In this document: in pieces, positions 16,559 to 25,496 of the stretch
Layout of the letters: each line of letters opens with the position of its first letter
Position numbering within the stretch: position 1 is the stretch's first letter
Source of the DNA: Ardenticatenaceae bacterium
GTDB lineage: Bacteria; Chloroflexota; Anaerolineae; Promineifilales; Promineifilaceae
NCBI GenBank assembly: GCA_011525915.1
Contig: WYBM01000106.1
Span: 1-64,000, forward strand
Direction of reading: 5' to 3'
DNA length: 64,000 nucleotides
Notes under the pieces: generated by a model
The model's database searches: none
Seen by the model: only the letters and a program-made list of their open reading frames with translations
Told to the model about the DNA's origin: nothing
Translations under genes and position numbers: made by a program

Positions 16559-19500
16559 ATGGGGAGAATCTCCCACCAAAGGCTCTTTTTAGCGGCCGCT
16601 TTATTAGTTGCTCTAGCGGCTGCCTGGCCTTTGCTGGCCGAGCCTGGGCTGTTGAATACGCGTGGGGGCGGCGACAGCCCATTTTTATTACAGCGCTTAC
16701 AACAACTGGAAACGGCCGTGCGGGACGGTCACTTCCCGGCGCGTTGGATGCCAGATGCCAACTATGGGTACGGCTACCCGTTCTACAATTTTTACGCCCC
16801 GCTGTCCATTTACATCACCTTGTTGTTTCGTTTTGCCGGCTTCAGCTACGTGCGTGCGATCCAGCTGTCACAATTGGCGGGGTTTCTGGTAGCAGCAGCC
16901 GGCATGTTTGCGTTGGGGCGGCGCTGGTTTAAAAGCGCATGGGCTGGGTTAGTGGCGTCCATTGCCTACACTGTGGCCCCGTTTCACATGGTCAACATCT
17001 ACGTCCGCGGCGACGCCCTGGCCGAGTTTTGGGCCATGGCTTTTTATCCGCTGGTGATTGGGACGGTGGATACAGTATTCAGCCATCAGCGCTCACTGTT
17101 CAGCAGGCGGCAGGCGGTAGCGGTTATGGCTGTCGTCTACGCAGCGCTGATCCTCAGCCACAACATCTCTGCGCTGATCTTTTCACCGTTCCTGCTGCTT
17201 TACATCCTCCTCCGCTGGCTGTTTGCCCACCGTTCACCGCCCACTGATAACCACGTACAACATGGTCGGGCAGCGATAGTACGGATCATCGATTATGGAT
17301 CACCTGTTGTTGCCGGTCTGCTGCTGGCCTTTGCCCTCGCCGCCTGGTTCTTCCTACCGGCGCTGGTGGAAAAAGATACGGCCCAGTTAGGGCCGGTGAC
17401 GGAAGGATATTTTCACTTTAGTAATCACTTTTTGGGGGCAAACACACGGCCGTTGCTGCAAAACTCTCTCTTTTTTGACTACCGTGTTGATGGCCTGGAA
17501 GCCTTCCGTATGGGGCTGGTACAGGCCGTCACCATTGCCGTAGGGGTGGGCGTGATGGTGGTCACGTGGCGACGCCGGGACGGGATACGGCCGTATCGCC
17601 GCCACTTCATTTTGCTGGTGCTGGTTGGCAGTACGCTGATGCTTTTACCGCTTTCGCGCCTGTTGTGGGAGCGGCTGCCGCTGCTGGCATTTACACAGTT
17701 CCCCTGGCGCTTCCTATCAGTACAGGCGTTTGCCGGGGCACTGGCAGCAGGCGCATTGGCGGCACCGGTGACGCCGCTGCCCGGGCGTCGGGTAGTGGCA
17801 CTGGTCACGGCCGTGCTGCTCATCATCGCCGCGTTGGGCCGCCTGAAAACTGACCATCTCATCCTCACAGACGCCGACGTGACGGCCGAGCGGCTGGCTT
17901 ACTATGAATGGTTCACCGGCAATATCGGCACCACGGTCAGCGCGGAATATTTGCCCCACACCGTCCAGCCGCGTATGGTCACCAGCGCCTGGCTGCACAG
18001 CGGCGAACGCTGGCCGGTGCGCGCCCTGGCAGGAGATTTGCCCCGTGCCGATTTGCTGGCCGCTAAAACCACCTGGCAAAAGTGGGTGGTAACCACGGCT
18101 TCCCCCGCTGCCCTGACTTTTCCTACCATACAGTGGCCGGGGTGGGAGGCAAGGCTGGATGGGCAGAAGGTGGCGACACGGCCGTCGCCTGGCGCCGGGT
18201 TGATCACCCTGGATGTGGCCGCTGCCGGCGAACACATCATTGAACTACACCTGAGGCGGACGCCTATACGGCTGGGGGCGGAACTTCTTTCATTAACAGC
18301 CGCTGCCGTGCTTATCTGGCTGCTCAGGCCTGCCAGGGGGGCTTCTTGGGGCCGCTTAAAACGTGATGGCGTCTATGGGCTGGCAGCCCTTAGCGCTGTT
18401 TTTTTAGTGACCCTCATCATTCGTCTATGGCCAGCGCCAACACTGACCAACGATGATCTTACCTGGGATTTTGCCCAAATGGCTTACCTGCACCATGCGC
18501 CAGAAGGTGTTTTGTTTGGTAATGGGCTAACGTTGCAGCATTACCAATACAGCCAGGAGCAGCTGGCAGCTGGGGACACGTTAACCGTAACCACGGCCTG
18601 GGCTGGCCCGACATATGGCAGCCAGGCCACGCTGCAATTGGTGACGCCCGCCAGCAGTCGTTACCAGGAGCCAGCGCCGCCGGTGATCGCTGAAGCAAGC
18701 CAGCTCATTGGCCACGACCGCACCGTTTTTACCCTGACCATTCCCCACAACGCCCCAGCGGGCCTGGTGGTACCCCGCCTCTTACTGGCGGACGCCGGGG
18801 CGTTAACGCCATCGGGTCAGGAAAGGGGTGCCTTGTTTTTACGGCCGTTACACCTAAAAAGCAGCGCCGCTCAGCACACCGACCCCCCCACACTGGATGT
18901 GAAAGCCCTGAGGGTAACCCAGCCAATGCCTGACACCCTGGCCATTGAACTGGCCTGGACCACGGCCGTGCCCCTCAGCCAAAATTACAACGTGGCGCTG
19001 CGCCTGACAGATGCCCAGGGGCAGTTCCTGAGCCTGGCAGATATGCAGCCAGGGTATGGCTTTCAGCCCAGCACTCTGTGGCCGGCAGGGACATGGGTGA
19101 ACGATTGGTTGGCGCTCGGCCTGCCAGCAGATGAACACGAAGCACCTTATGTGCTGTTGGCTCAACTTTATGATGTGGCCGTACCCCATATGCCCGTTCT
19201 TACCCGCCGCCTGGGGGAAGTATGGCCGCAAGGGGAGGCATGGGCCTTCCAGGCTACAGAGCCTCTGTATGATTTACCGGAGGGGATAGCAGAGGCCACG
19301 GCCGTTTTTAACGGTAACATCTGGCTGCACGGCTACACCCTGGCGCCATCGGCTGATATGCTGCAGGTGAATCTTTACTGGAAGGCGCTGGCACCAACCA
19401 GTGCGGACTTTACTCGCTTTGTCCATCTTATACCCGCAAACAGCAGTCAGCCCCCCCTGGCGCAAGATGACAACCAACCGCGTAACGGCACGTACCCTAC

Positions 19501-19705
19501 CAGCCAGTGGACGGAAGGGGAGGTTATTGAAGAGTCGGTGAGGCTGGAGGCCGCCAACTTACCGTCGGGAGCGTATCAACTGGCGGTAGGGTTTTACGAA
19601 CGATTTGAAGATGGAACGGTTGTACGGGCTACGGCCGTGGATGTCCACGGCGCCCTCTTGCCGGATAATCAGTTCATTCTCCCAGAGATTATCACTATTC
19701 CCTAA
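16559..19705 (+). CDS. Large membrane protein, PTPS-related/YfhO-like glycosyltransferase family
   Basis: A 1048-residue protein with about a dozen transmembrane segments in the first 600 residues. An early loop reads GGGDSPFLLQRL, then GYGYPFYNFYAPL, typical of the membrane family labelled '6-pyruvoyl-tetrahydropterin synthase-related' and akin to GT-C transferases. The C-terminal 430 residues contain several beta-sandwich modules ending in LQVNLYWKALAP, FVHLIPANSS and YQLAVGFYERFEDG, homologous in pattern to the tails at 12112 and 57319. Residues near 175 (DTVFSHQRSLFSRRQA) are encoded by an inserted heptad repeat. A glycan assembly or export role is inferred. Confidence 0.7.
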   Translation: MGRISHQRLFLAAALLVALAAAWPLLAEPGLLNTRGGGDSPFLLQRLQQLETAVRDGHFPARWMPDANYGYGYPFYNFYAPLSIYITLLFRFAGFSYVRAIQLSQLAGFLVAAAGMFALGRRWFKSAWAGLVASIAYTVAPFHMVNIYVRGDALAEFWAMAFYPLVIGTVDTVFSHQRSLFSRRQAVAVMAVVYAALILSHNISALIFSPFLLLYILLRWLFAHRSPPTDNHVQHGRAAIVRIIDYGSPVVAGLLLAFALAAWFFLPALVEKDTAQLGPVTEGYFHFSNHFLGANTRPLLQNSLFFDYRVDGLEAFRMGLVQAVTIAVGVGVMVVTWRRRDGIRPYRRHFILLVLVGSTLMLLPLSRLLWERLPLLAFTQFPWRFLSVQAFAGALAAGALAAPVTPLPGRRVVALVTAVLLIIAALGRLKTDHLILTDADVTAERLAYYEWFTGNIGTTVSAEYLPHTVQPRMVTSAWLHSGERWPVRALAGDLPRADLLAAKTTWQKWVVTTASPAALTFPTIQWPGWEARLDGQKVATRPSPGAGLITLDVAAAGEHIIELHLRRTPIRLGAELLSLTAAAVLIWLLRPARGASWGRLKRDGVYGLAALSAVFLVTLIIRLWPAPTLTNDDLTWDFAQMAYLHHAPEGVLFGNGLTLQHYQYSQEQLAAGDTLTVTTAWAGPTYGSQATLQLVTPASSRYQEPAPPVIAEASQLIGHDRTVFTLTIPHNAPAGLVVPRLLLADAGALTPSGQERGALFLRPLHLKSSAAQHTDPPTLDVKALRVTQPMPDTLAIELAWTTAVPLSQNYNVALRLTDAQGQFLSLADMQPGYGFQPSTLWPAGTWVNDWLALGLPADEHEAPYVLLAQLYDVAVPHMPVLTRRLGEVWPQGEAWAFQATEPLYDLPEGIAEATAVFNGNIWLHGYTLAPSADMLQVNLYWKALAPTSADFTRFVHLIPANSSQPPLAQDDNQPRNGTYPTSQWTEGEVIEESVRLEAANLPSGAYQLAVGFYERFEDGTVVRATAVDVHGALLPDNQFILPEIITIP
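17071..17107. repeat. Heptad repeat copy inside a coding region
   Basis: CAGTATTCAG, then CAGCGCTCACTGTTCAG, sits within the large membrane protein gene at 16559 without breaking its frame. It is the same word as in the intergenic arrays. Confidence 0.5.
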
Positions 19706-19814
19706 GGAGACGACGCCAGCTGCGCCGACCACCATGAATGAAAGCCACTCTCCCGGAGGTTTCATCCCAGATAAACTTTGCCATAGCAGCCTCCGAGAGG
19801 TTATCTTCAGACGC

Positions 19815-19830
19815 CCTCTCTAATCTCTAA
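19815..19830. repeat. TAGAGAT-type heptad at peroxiredoxin stop codon
   Basis: On the minus strand the stop codon TAG of the peroxiredoxin gene begins a 7-nt periodic string (TAGAGAT, TAGAGAG). A related string lies at 37866-37901 between gltB and gltD. Confidence 0.5.
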
Positions 19831-20291
19831 ACCGACTGCCCTACAAAATCTATCGCTCTGGAAACACTATCTGCCGGCTTTACGTTAACCTGTACGTCAG
19901 CCACGTTACCATCCGGGCCAATCACAAAATGGCTGCGGATGATGCCCATGTAGGCGTTGCCCATGAACTTCTTTTCGCCCCATACATCATAGGCGTCAGC
20001 CACCACGTGATCCGGGTCGGCCAGCAGGTTGTAGGGAAAGCCCATCTTGGTCCGCCACTTAGCCAGGTCTTCAGGCTGATCTGGGCTGATGCCAAAGATG
20101 GTGGCCCCCGCCGCTTTGATCGTCGGGTAATTATCACGAAAGCCACACGCCTGTACGGTACAGCCGGGCGTGTCCGCTTTGGGGTAAAAGAATAACACTA
20201 CCTGCTGTCCGCGATAATCGGACAATTTAACGGGATTGCCTTCATCGGAAAGCAGTTCAAAATCAGGGGCGCTATCGCCAACATTCAACAT
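19827..20291 (-). CDS. bcp: Thioredoxin-dependent peroxiredoxin, PrxQ/BCP type
   Basis: Reduces hydrogen peroxide and organic hydroperoxides in the cytoplasm using thioredoxin. The 154-residue length matches PrxQ/BCP enzymes. The N-terminus GDSAPDFELLSDEG and the active-site segment FFYPKADTPGCTVQACGFRD place the peroxidatic Cys at 44 and the resolving Cys at 49, the C-x4-C spacing of PrxQ. The later stretch VIGPDGNV is also typical. The stop codon lies in a TAGAGAT-type heptad. It is a stand-alone gene downstream of the large aminotransferase fusion on the same strand. Confidence 0.95.
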   Translation of the reverse strand: MLNVGDSAPDFELLSDEGNPVKLSDYRGQQVVLFFYPKADTPGCTVQACGFRDNYPTIKAAGATIFGISPDQPEDLAKWRTKMGFPYNLLADPDHVVADAYDVWGEKKFMGNAYMGIIRSHFVIGPDGNVADVQVNVKPADSVSRAIDFVGQSV

Positions 20292-20344
20292 ATTGTCTCT
20301 CCTTCTACGTTTTTCTTTGCATAACTACTCATACGGCAAGGCTC

Positions 20345-23300
20345 TCAGCCAAAGTCGGCAGCCAGAACCTCGTCCAGGGTGGCTACCAAAAAATCAGCGT
20401 CGGCACGGCTAAAGGGCATAGGGGGACGAATTTTGATGACGTTATGGTACGGGCCATCTGTGCCTAACAAAACGCCCATCTGGCGCATCCGGTTGGCAAT
20501 AAAGGCAGCTTCTGCCCCGGCTGGCGCCAATGACTGCCGATCGTACACCAGTTCCAGGCCCAGGAACAGGCCGGAGCCGCGCACATCGCCAACCATGGGG
20601 TAACGATCCAAGAACGGCCGTAACCCGGCCAGCAGCCGCTCCCCCACCGCCAGCGCCTGTGCCTGCAAATTCTCCGTTTGCAGCACATCCAACACGGCCA
20701 GCCCCACAGCGCACGATACCGTGTTGCCGCCAAATGTACTGAAAAACTCCATGCCATTGGCAAAGGCAGCGGCAATTTGCGGCGTTGTCACAACGGCGGC
20801 AATGGGATGGCCGTTGCCAATGGGCTTGCCCAGTACCACAATGTCTGGGACAACGCCCTGGGGTTCAAAACCATAAAAATGTGTGCCGATACGGCCGTAT
20901 CCTGTCTGCACTTCATCGGCAATACATACGCCACCTGCCGCCCGCACTGCGGCATATACGGCCGCCAGATACCCCGGCGGCAGCACAATTTGCCCACCCA
21001 CACTGGGCAGCGATTCGGCAATAAAACCCGCTAATCCCCTGCCCGCTGCCTGTACTTGTGCAATAAGTGCCTCTACGTGCTGCGCGTACTTGCTCCCCGC
21101 CTGCACATCATCCGCCTTATACGGGCCGCGATACACGTCAGGGAGGGGGGCAGTATGCACCCAATCGGGCGCACCCTGACCACCCGGCCCGCCGTGTTTA
21201 TATGGGCTGATGTCAATGAGGCTGGTGGTGTGTCCATGATAGGCTGTCTCCAGCACAATCATATCTCGCTGCCTGGTGTAGGCCCGCGCCAGGCGCAGCG
21301 CCAGCTCATTCCCTTCGCTGGCAGAGTTGAGAAAATAGCAGACCGTAAGCGGGTCGGGCAGCGTGGCCCCCAGGCGAACGGCATATTCGTTGAGCAGATC
21401 GTGCAAATAGCGTGTGTTCGTATTCAGCACGCTCATTTGTGCCTGCGCCGCCGCCACAACACGTGGGTGACAGTGGCCGACGTGGGGTACATTGTTGTAA
21501 GCGTCCAGGTAACGACGGCCGTTTTCATCATATAAATATTGCTTCCAACCGCGCACAATCTTCACCGGTTCATGGTAGGCAATACTCAGATTGTCGCCAA
21601 GATGCTGGCGGCGCGTGGCCAACGTTTGTGCCTTTACCGGCGCGGGCCGAAGCAGACGGGAAGCTGGAATATTCAAAATGAGGTTGGGGTCTGGGGCCAA
21701 TGCCTGCCACACCGCCCACTGCGACGCCGCTGCCACACCGGGGAAATCTGTGCCCAGGTCTAAATCATCTGTAAGGATTTGGAAATGCAAATGGGGCGGC
21801 CAGCCGCCATTAACCGCGGCCGTACCCAATGTGGCAAATGGCTGCCCGGCGGCCACCGCCTGACCCACCCGCACTTCGGCCAACGATTCACGACTGAGAT
21901 GACCATAGAGGCTGAAAAAGGCGTCGCCATCGTCGGTTTCGTGACGCAGCACGATCACCGGGCCATAGTCTTGGGCAGCGGCATTGTCGGCACAAGCGTG
22001 GATGCAGCCAGGCAGCGGGGCATGAACGGCCGTCCCTGGCGCCGCAAACACATCGATCCCCAGGTGCAGGGTGCGTCGTTCGGCTGTTGGCGCCTGGCCC
22101 AGGGCGAAGGCCGGCGCAGTGTAAATCAGCCGTGCCTCGCCATACTGACCGATACCGACGGCCGCGCCAGCCTCTGCCAGGGCAGCGTTCAGACGCAGCC
22201 CTAAGAGGGGGGCCGAATTGTGTGACGCATCGCCGTCAATCAGCGGGCTGCCCACACTAAGGTCAAGCACATGCGCTGTCTGCCAGGCCATGGGCAGCAC
22301 AGGGGCAAATTGACCCTGTCTGGCTTGCAGCCAACGAATGATGGCCAGCGCACGAGGGACGGGGGGAAAGTGACAGGCATGACGGTATACGGCCGCTGCC
22401 CAGCGGGGCGGTACGGCCAACAATGACGGCAGCGTGCGCCGAATTGGTTCCTGGCTGATGGCGAGATAAGGGTCGTCAGGGCGCTGCCGCTGCTGCTGTG
22501 CTGCCAGGCACACACTCACTGCCAGGCGCAGGCAAATCAGGTCATGCAGCACGGTCAGTTCTATTTCTTCCAGGGGGTAAGCAGCATGGTAGCCCTGCAC
22601 GATGGCTGCCGCAGCTGCCAGCGGATCGGGCTTGTCCAGCATGGCATAGGCACAGGCAATGGCTACATCAGCCGTGGTATAACTGTAGACCATGTCACCA
22701 AAGTCCAAAATGCCGGTGACGCGCTGTGGGCGCCTATCGAGGGCGGTGTTTGCGTCTACCAGTACATTGTAATCATTGGCGTCATTGTGAATAGCGCTGT
22801 GGCGCAGACCTGTGAGGTGGGGCTGTGTACGCCGGGCGAAGTCCTCCGCGAAGCGGGCGATCAGGTCATGCAGTGTGGGGTCAGCCACTTGCGGCAAATG
22901 GTCGCTGATAACGGCCAGGCCATTGGCCAGGTCCCAGGGAAGGTAACGGTGTAAGGCAGGGTGGTCGAAGGCAGCCAGGGCGCGGTCCAATTCGCCTAGA
23001 CTGTACCCCAAGTCAGTAAGCAAGGCAGGTGTGTGCCGCCGCACATGCCCCAGGGGGGTACCGGGCAGATAGGTGATCAACCAGGCAAAGTAGGCGGTGC
23101 CATCGGCGGCATGGATGGTGGCGTAAAGTTGACCCGTGTTGGTAGCGATGATGTGGGGCGAACGGCCGTTCCCCCGGGCCACCACCGTCATAGCCAACTG
23201 CTGGGCTTCCAGCATGGCTGGGTCTTCCCGGGCGTTGGCAATTTTCAGCACAAAGTGACGGCCGTCAGTGGCGATGAGATGGAAGTTTTGGTCACGTTCA

Positions 23301-23401
23301 CTGGGCAGAGAAACGGCCGTTATGGCCAGGCCATAGAGTTCACGGGCAAAGTGTGCCGCTTCGTCAGGTGTAAATTGAGGTGCATACGCCAGAAGTGACA
23401 T
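20345..23401 (-). CDS. APH kinase, M23 peptidase and class III aminotransferase fusion
   Basis: A 1018-residue cytoplasmic fusion protein. Residues about 1-330 are an aminoglycoside-phosphotransferase-like kinase (HFVLKIANARED, then the catalytic loop SAIHNDANDYNVLVD and ILDFGDMVYS). Residues about 435-560 have a LytM/M23 fold (HLGIDVFAAPGT, FSLYGHLS, PPHLHFQ). Residues about 590-1018 are a class III PLP aminotransferase or phospho-lyase (DEVQTGYGRIG, Schiff-base Lys in VLGKPIGNGHP). The combination parallels the human hydroxylysine kinase plus phosphohydroxylysine phospho-lyase pair, so phosphorylation of an amino alcohol followed by elimination is a sensible guess. The same domain order is known in other bacteria. 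Confidence 0.88.
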   Translation of the reverse strand: MSLLAYAPQFTPDEAAHFARELYGLAITAVSLPSERDQNFHLIATDGRHFVLKIANAREDPAMLEAQQLAMTVVARGNGRSPHIIATNTGQLYATIHAADGTAYFAWLITYLPGTPLGHVRRHTPALLTDLGYSLGELDRALAAFDHPALHRYLPWDLANGLAVISDHLPQVADPTLHDLIARFAEDFARRTQPHLTGLRHSAIHNDANDYNVLVDANTALDRRPQRVTGILDFGDMVYSYTTADVAIACAYAMLDKPDPLAAAAAIVQGYHAAYPLEEIELTVLHDLICLRLAVSVCLAAQQQRQRPDDPYLAISQEPIRRTLPSLLAVPPRWAAAVYRHACHFPPVPRALAIIRWLQARQGQFAPVLPMAWQTAHVLDLSVGSPLIDGDASHNSAPLLGLRLNAALAEAGAAVGIGQYGEARLIYTAPAFALGQAPTAERRTLHLGIDVFAAPGTAVHAPLPGCIHACADNAAAQDYGPVIVLRHETDDGDAFFSLYGHLSRESLAEVRVGQAVAAGQPFATLGTAAVNGGWPPHLHFQILTDDLDLGTDFPGVAAASQWAVWQALAPDPNLILNIPASRLLRPAPVKAQTLATRRQHLGDNLSIAYHEPVKIVRGWKQYLYDENGRRYLDAYNNVPHVGHCHPRVVAAAQAQMSVLNTNTRYLHDLLNEYAVRLGATLPDPLTVCYFLNSASEGNELALRLARAYTRQRDMIVLETAYHGHTTSLIDISPYKHGGPGGQGAPDWVHTAPLPDVYRGPYKADDVQAGSKYAQHVEALIAQVQAAGRGLAGFIAESLPSVGGQIVLPPGYLAAVYAAVRAAGGVCIADEVQTGYGRIGTHFYGFEPQGVVPDIVVLGKPIGNGHPIAAVVTTPQIAAAFANGMEFFSTFGGNTVSCAVGLAVLDVLQTENLQAQALAVGERLLAGLRPFLDRYPMVGDVRGSGLFLGLELVYDRQSLAPAGAEAAFIANRMRQMGVLLGTDGPYHNVIKIRPPMPFSRADADFLVATLDEVLAADFG

Positions 23402-23605
23402 GACTATAACTTTAGCCTAAGCAAGGTATTTTGCCACTTTTCAACTAAAGGGAACCAATGGGGCACACAACTCGTTTACAGGGTATCACGCGGTCAGGTA
23501 AACGTGACACGGTCGTAGTCCCATCGTCAAGAACTTCACCTACCATGGCTGTATCCTAAAAGCAGGCCGTAAAAACCCGATTTTAGACTCAAACGGAGGT
23601 GTGAC

Positions 23606-23923
23606 ATGCCATTTTTGTATATGACGTTTTGGTCTCTGGCTATGATTGTGGGGTTGAGTCTGTGGCGGCTGCATCACTGGGGTGAGCGCATGGCCGTCAC
23701 CATTATCACGCTCCTGGTGCTGCTGGTGACCCAGGCACTTTTTGTGCAGTTGACCATTGCCGCCGGCGTAGACGCCAGCGATGCGCTGTTGGCGCCGCAG
23801 CGTTACTTACAAAGCGGCCCTGTGGGCTGGATGGCGCTGCTGGTAATGCCTTGTGGCTGGCTTGGCCCCTTTATTGGCATCAATATTGTAGAACGCTGGG
23901 CGTCAGTAAGCAGTTTTCAGTAG
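23606..23923 (+). CDS. Small multi-pass membrane protein
   Basis: A 105-residue hydrophobic protein of unknown function with three likely transmembrane segments (about 2-17, 27-49 and 68-92). GGAGGT lies five bases upstream of the ATG, supporting expression. The last residues (VSSFQ) and the TAG stop are encoded by a heptad repeat (GTAAGCA, GTTTTCA, GTAGTCA), so the natural C-terminus may have been replaced when the repeat arrived. The 23402-23605 gap upstream shows no other recognisable feature. Confidence 0.6.
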   Translation: MPFLYMTFWSLAMIVGLSLWRLHHWGERMAVTIITLLVLLVTQALFVQLTIAAGVDASDALLAPQRYLQSGPVGWMALLVMPCGWLGPFIGINIVERWASVSSFQ

Positions 23924-23979
23924 TCAGTATTCAGTGAAAGGAACACTGAATACTGCTCACTGCACACTGACCACTGATC
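23906..23979. repeat. Heptad stop-codon repeat array
   Basis: Four heptads (GTAAGCA, GTTTTCA, GTAGTCA, GTATTCA) overlap the end of the small membrane protein gene, followed by inverted partners (ACTGAATACTG, CACTGACCACTG). The convergent TPR gene ends four bases beyond it. Confidence 0.8.
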
Positions 23980-23982
23980 CAT

Positions 23983-24537
23983 TTACCGGGCGCCAAACAA
24001 CCCCAGGGCAAAACGCAACATCCCCCGGTAAAACCAGCGCAGCGGGCCTAAACGGGGCTTTACACTCAGGCTTTCTTCCATGCGCATCATCGCTTCCAAC
24101 CATTGCCCCTGGCGCAGCCGCATGAGGCTGTAGGCGCGCAGCACCTGGCTTTGTTTTTCCCGGTCGTTGGCCTGGGCAAAGAGGGCTGAGGCTTCACCGT
24201 AACAGCGGGCAGCATCATCTTGCTGGCCAGTGACGGCATAGAGGTCTGCCAGGTTACCCAACGTTTGTGCCTGGTTGTCGGTGTCGCCTAATTGAGAAAA
24301 AATCTCCCCGGCTTCTGTCAGGGCAGTAATGGCCGCTTTTGGGTTTCCTTTGAGGCGCTGGATGACGCCGATGTTGTTAAGCATTTCCGCACGGCCGTGG
24401 TCATGGTGTTCATGGGTGTAGGCGGTCACGGCCGTTTCAAAGACTTGCAGCGCCTGATCATAGCGCTTCTGCTGGAACAACTGCATTCCCTGGGCTTTTA
24501 ACTGGTCTGCCGACGGTTCCATCATGTCATTCCTCAC
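23983..24537 (-). CDS. TPR-repeat protein
   Basis: A 184-residue soluble protein with three to four tetratricopeptide repeats (about residues 10-140). Examples are AQGMQLFQQKRYDQALQVF and AEMLNNIGVIQRLKGNPKAAITALTEAG. TPRs mediate protein contacts; no enzymatic motif is present. It lies 57 bp downstream of the double-HTH regulator gene on the same strand, but a terminator-like hairpin separates them. It could be an adaptor for the adjacent ATPase locus; this is only positional. Confidence 0.75.
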   Translation of the reverse strand: MRNDMMEPSADQLKAQGMQLFQQKRYDQALQVFETAVTAYTHEHHDHGRAEMLNNIGVIQRLKGNPKAAITALTEAGEIFSQLGDTDNQAQTLGNLADLYAVTGQQDDAARCYGEASALFAQANDREKQSQVLRAYSLMRLRQGQWLEAMMRMEESLSVKPRLGPLRWFYRGMLRFALGLFGAR

Positions 24538-24540
24538 AAC

Positions 24541-24568
24541 AAAAACTGGCAGCGCTCAGGCTGCCAGT
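24541..24568 (-). terminator. Rho-independent terminator after the HTH regulator gene
   Basis: Read on the minus strand, ACTGGCAGC pairs with GCTGCCAGT and is followed by TTTTT. It lies just after the stop codon of the 24595 gene. Confidence 0.75.
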
Positions 24569-24594
24569 CAACGCTATTTGGCCACCATCGCCGA

Positions 24595-25257
24595 CTAATA
24601 GGTGATTTCTAGAAGATCTTCGGCGATCTGGCGCAGGCGAGCCACATCCATCTGGCTAATTTTGCGCGCCGTTTCCAGGTAGCTGACGTTAACGGGGTTG
24701 GTGATGAAGGCACGCATTTCCGGCGTCATGCGCTCAAATTGTTTGAGCAGCTGCTGCCGAGTTTCGTGCCGGGCCAGGGGACCATGAATGTCATCCATGA
24801 ACAGGTCTAACGACCCGTCCAGGAAACGGCACAGTTTCTCCAGATGAAGGTAAGGCACGGCCGTGTCCCCCATTTCATACGCTTCTATCACCGCCTCTTC
24901 CACGCCAAGGTGTTCAGCCGCTTCCTTGCGTGACCGGCGCGCCCGCAGCCGTAACTGATTGAGCAATACGCCAATCACCCGGTTCCGCAGGGCAATCATG
25001 TCCTGGTAATCAACCGGGGGCTCTTGTGGTAAGGGATCACTGCCCCAAAAATACCCCATGCTGACTTTCAGGTAAATGGCCAGGGCTTCTAACTCCGGCA
25101 GCGAGACGGGGTATTTCCCCGCTTCAGCCTGGGCATATTGCTCTGGGGAAATGCCTAAAAGCCGGGCACACTCATCGAGGGAATGGCCGGTATGTTCGCG
25201 CGCCCGTTGAATAAGCTCGCCTAACTTTTTTGCTCGTTTTGGGTCCATAGTTGCCAT
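24595..25257 (-). CDS. XRE-family regulator with two HTH regions
   Basis: A 220-residue DNA-binding protein. The first Cro/C1-type HTH spans about residues 11-65 (LGELIQRAREHTGHSLDECARLLGISPEQYAQAEAGK). A second, weaker one spans about 95-150 (VLLNQLRLRARRSRKEAAEHLGVEEAVIEAYEMGD). The C-terminal 70 residues are helical and may dimerise or sense a signal. GAG lies seven bases before the ATG. It is transcribed divergently from the ATPase-winged-helix gene at 25497 across 239 bp, so it may repress or activate that locus. The operator is unknown. Confidence 0.8.
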   Translation of the reverse strand: MATMDPKRAKKLGELIQRAREHTGHSLDECARLLGISPEQYAQAEAGKYPVSLPELEALAIYLKVSMGYFWGSDPLPQEPPVDYQDMIALRNRVIGVLLNQLRLRARRSRKEAAEHLGVEEAVIEAYEMGDTAVPYLHLEKLCRFLDGSLDLFMDDIHGPLARHETRQQLLKQFERMTPEMRAFITNPVNVSYLETARKISQMDVARLRQIAEDLLEITY

Positions 25258-25386
25258 GACGCCGCTCTAAAACCGATGTCTTTGCTAATCATACTCAGCA
25301 AGCCACACAAGCTTCCCCTTGCACAGGCAGGATATTAACATAAATGTCTTTATCTCACAACTGTCTCGCATATGCACAAAATTGCT

Positions 25387-25392
25387 TATAAT
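25387..25392 (+). promoter_or_regulatory. -10 element for the ATPase-wHTH gene
   Basis: A perfect TATAAT with no consensus -35 lies 105 bp upstream of the 25497 start. Upstream, TATCTCAC and TGTCTCGC (25351 and 25362) are 11 bp apart, a weak echo of the TGTCAGAC direct repeats found downstream. Also in this leader, ACCAG-CTGGT-ACCAG (25441-25465) permits two alternative short hairpins. Confidence 0.4.
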
Positions 25393-25496
25393 AGGGCCAC
25401 GTGTTAAGCCTTTGGTACTGGGGAAGATCATCAACCGTTTACCAGGGTGCCTGGTCACAGACCAGCATCAACGACTGTATCTTTTGAGACAGGGTG

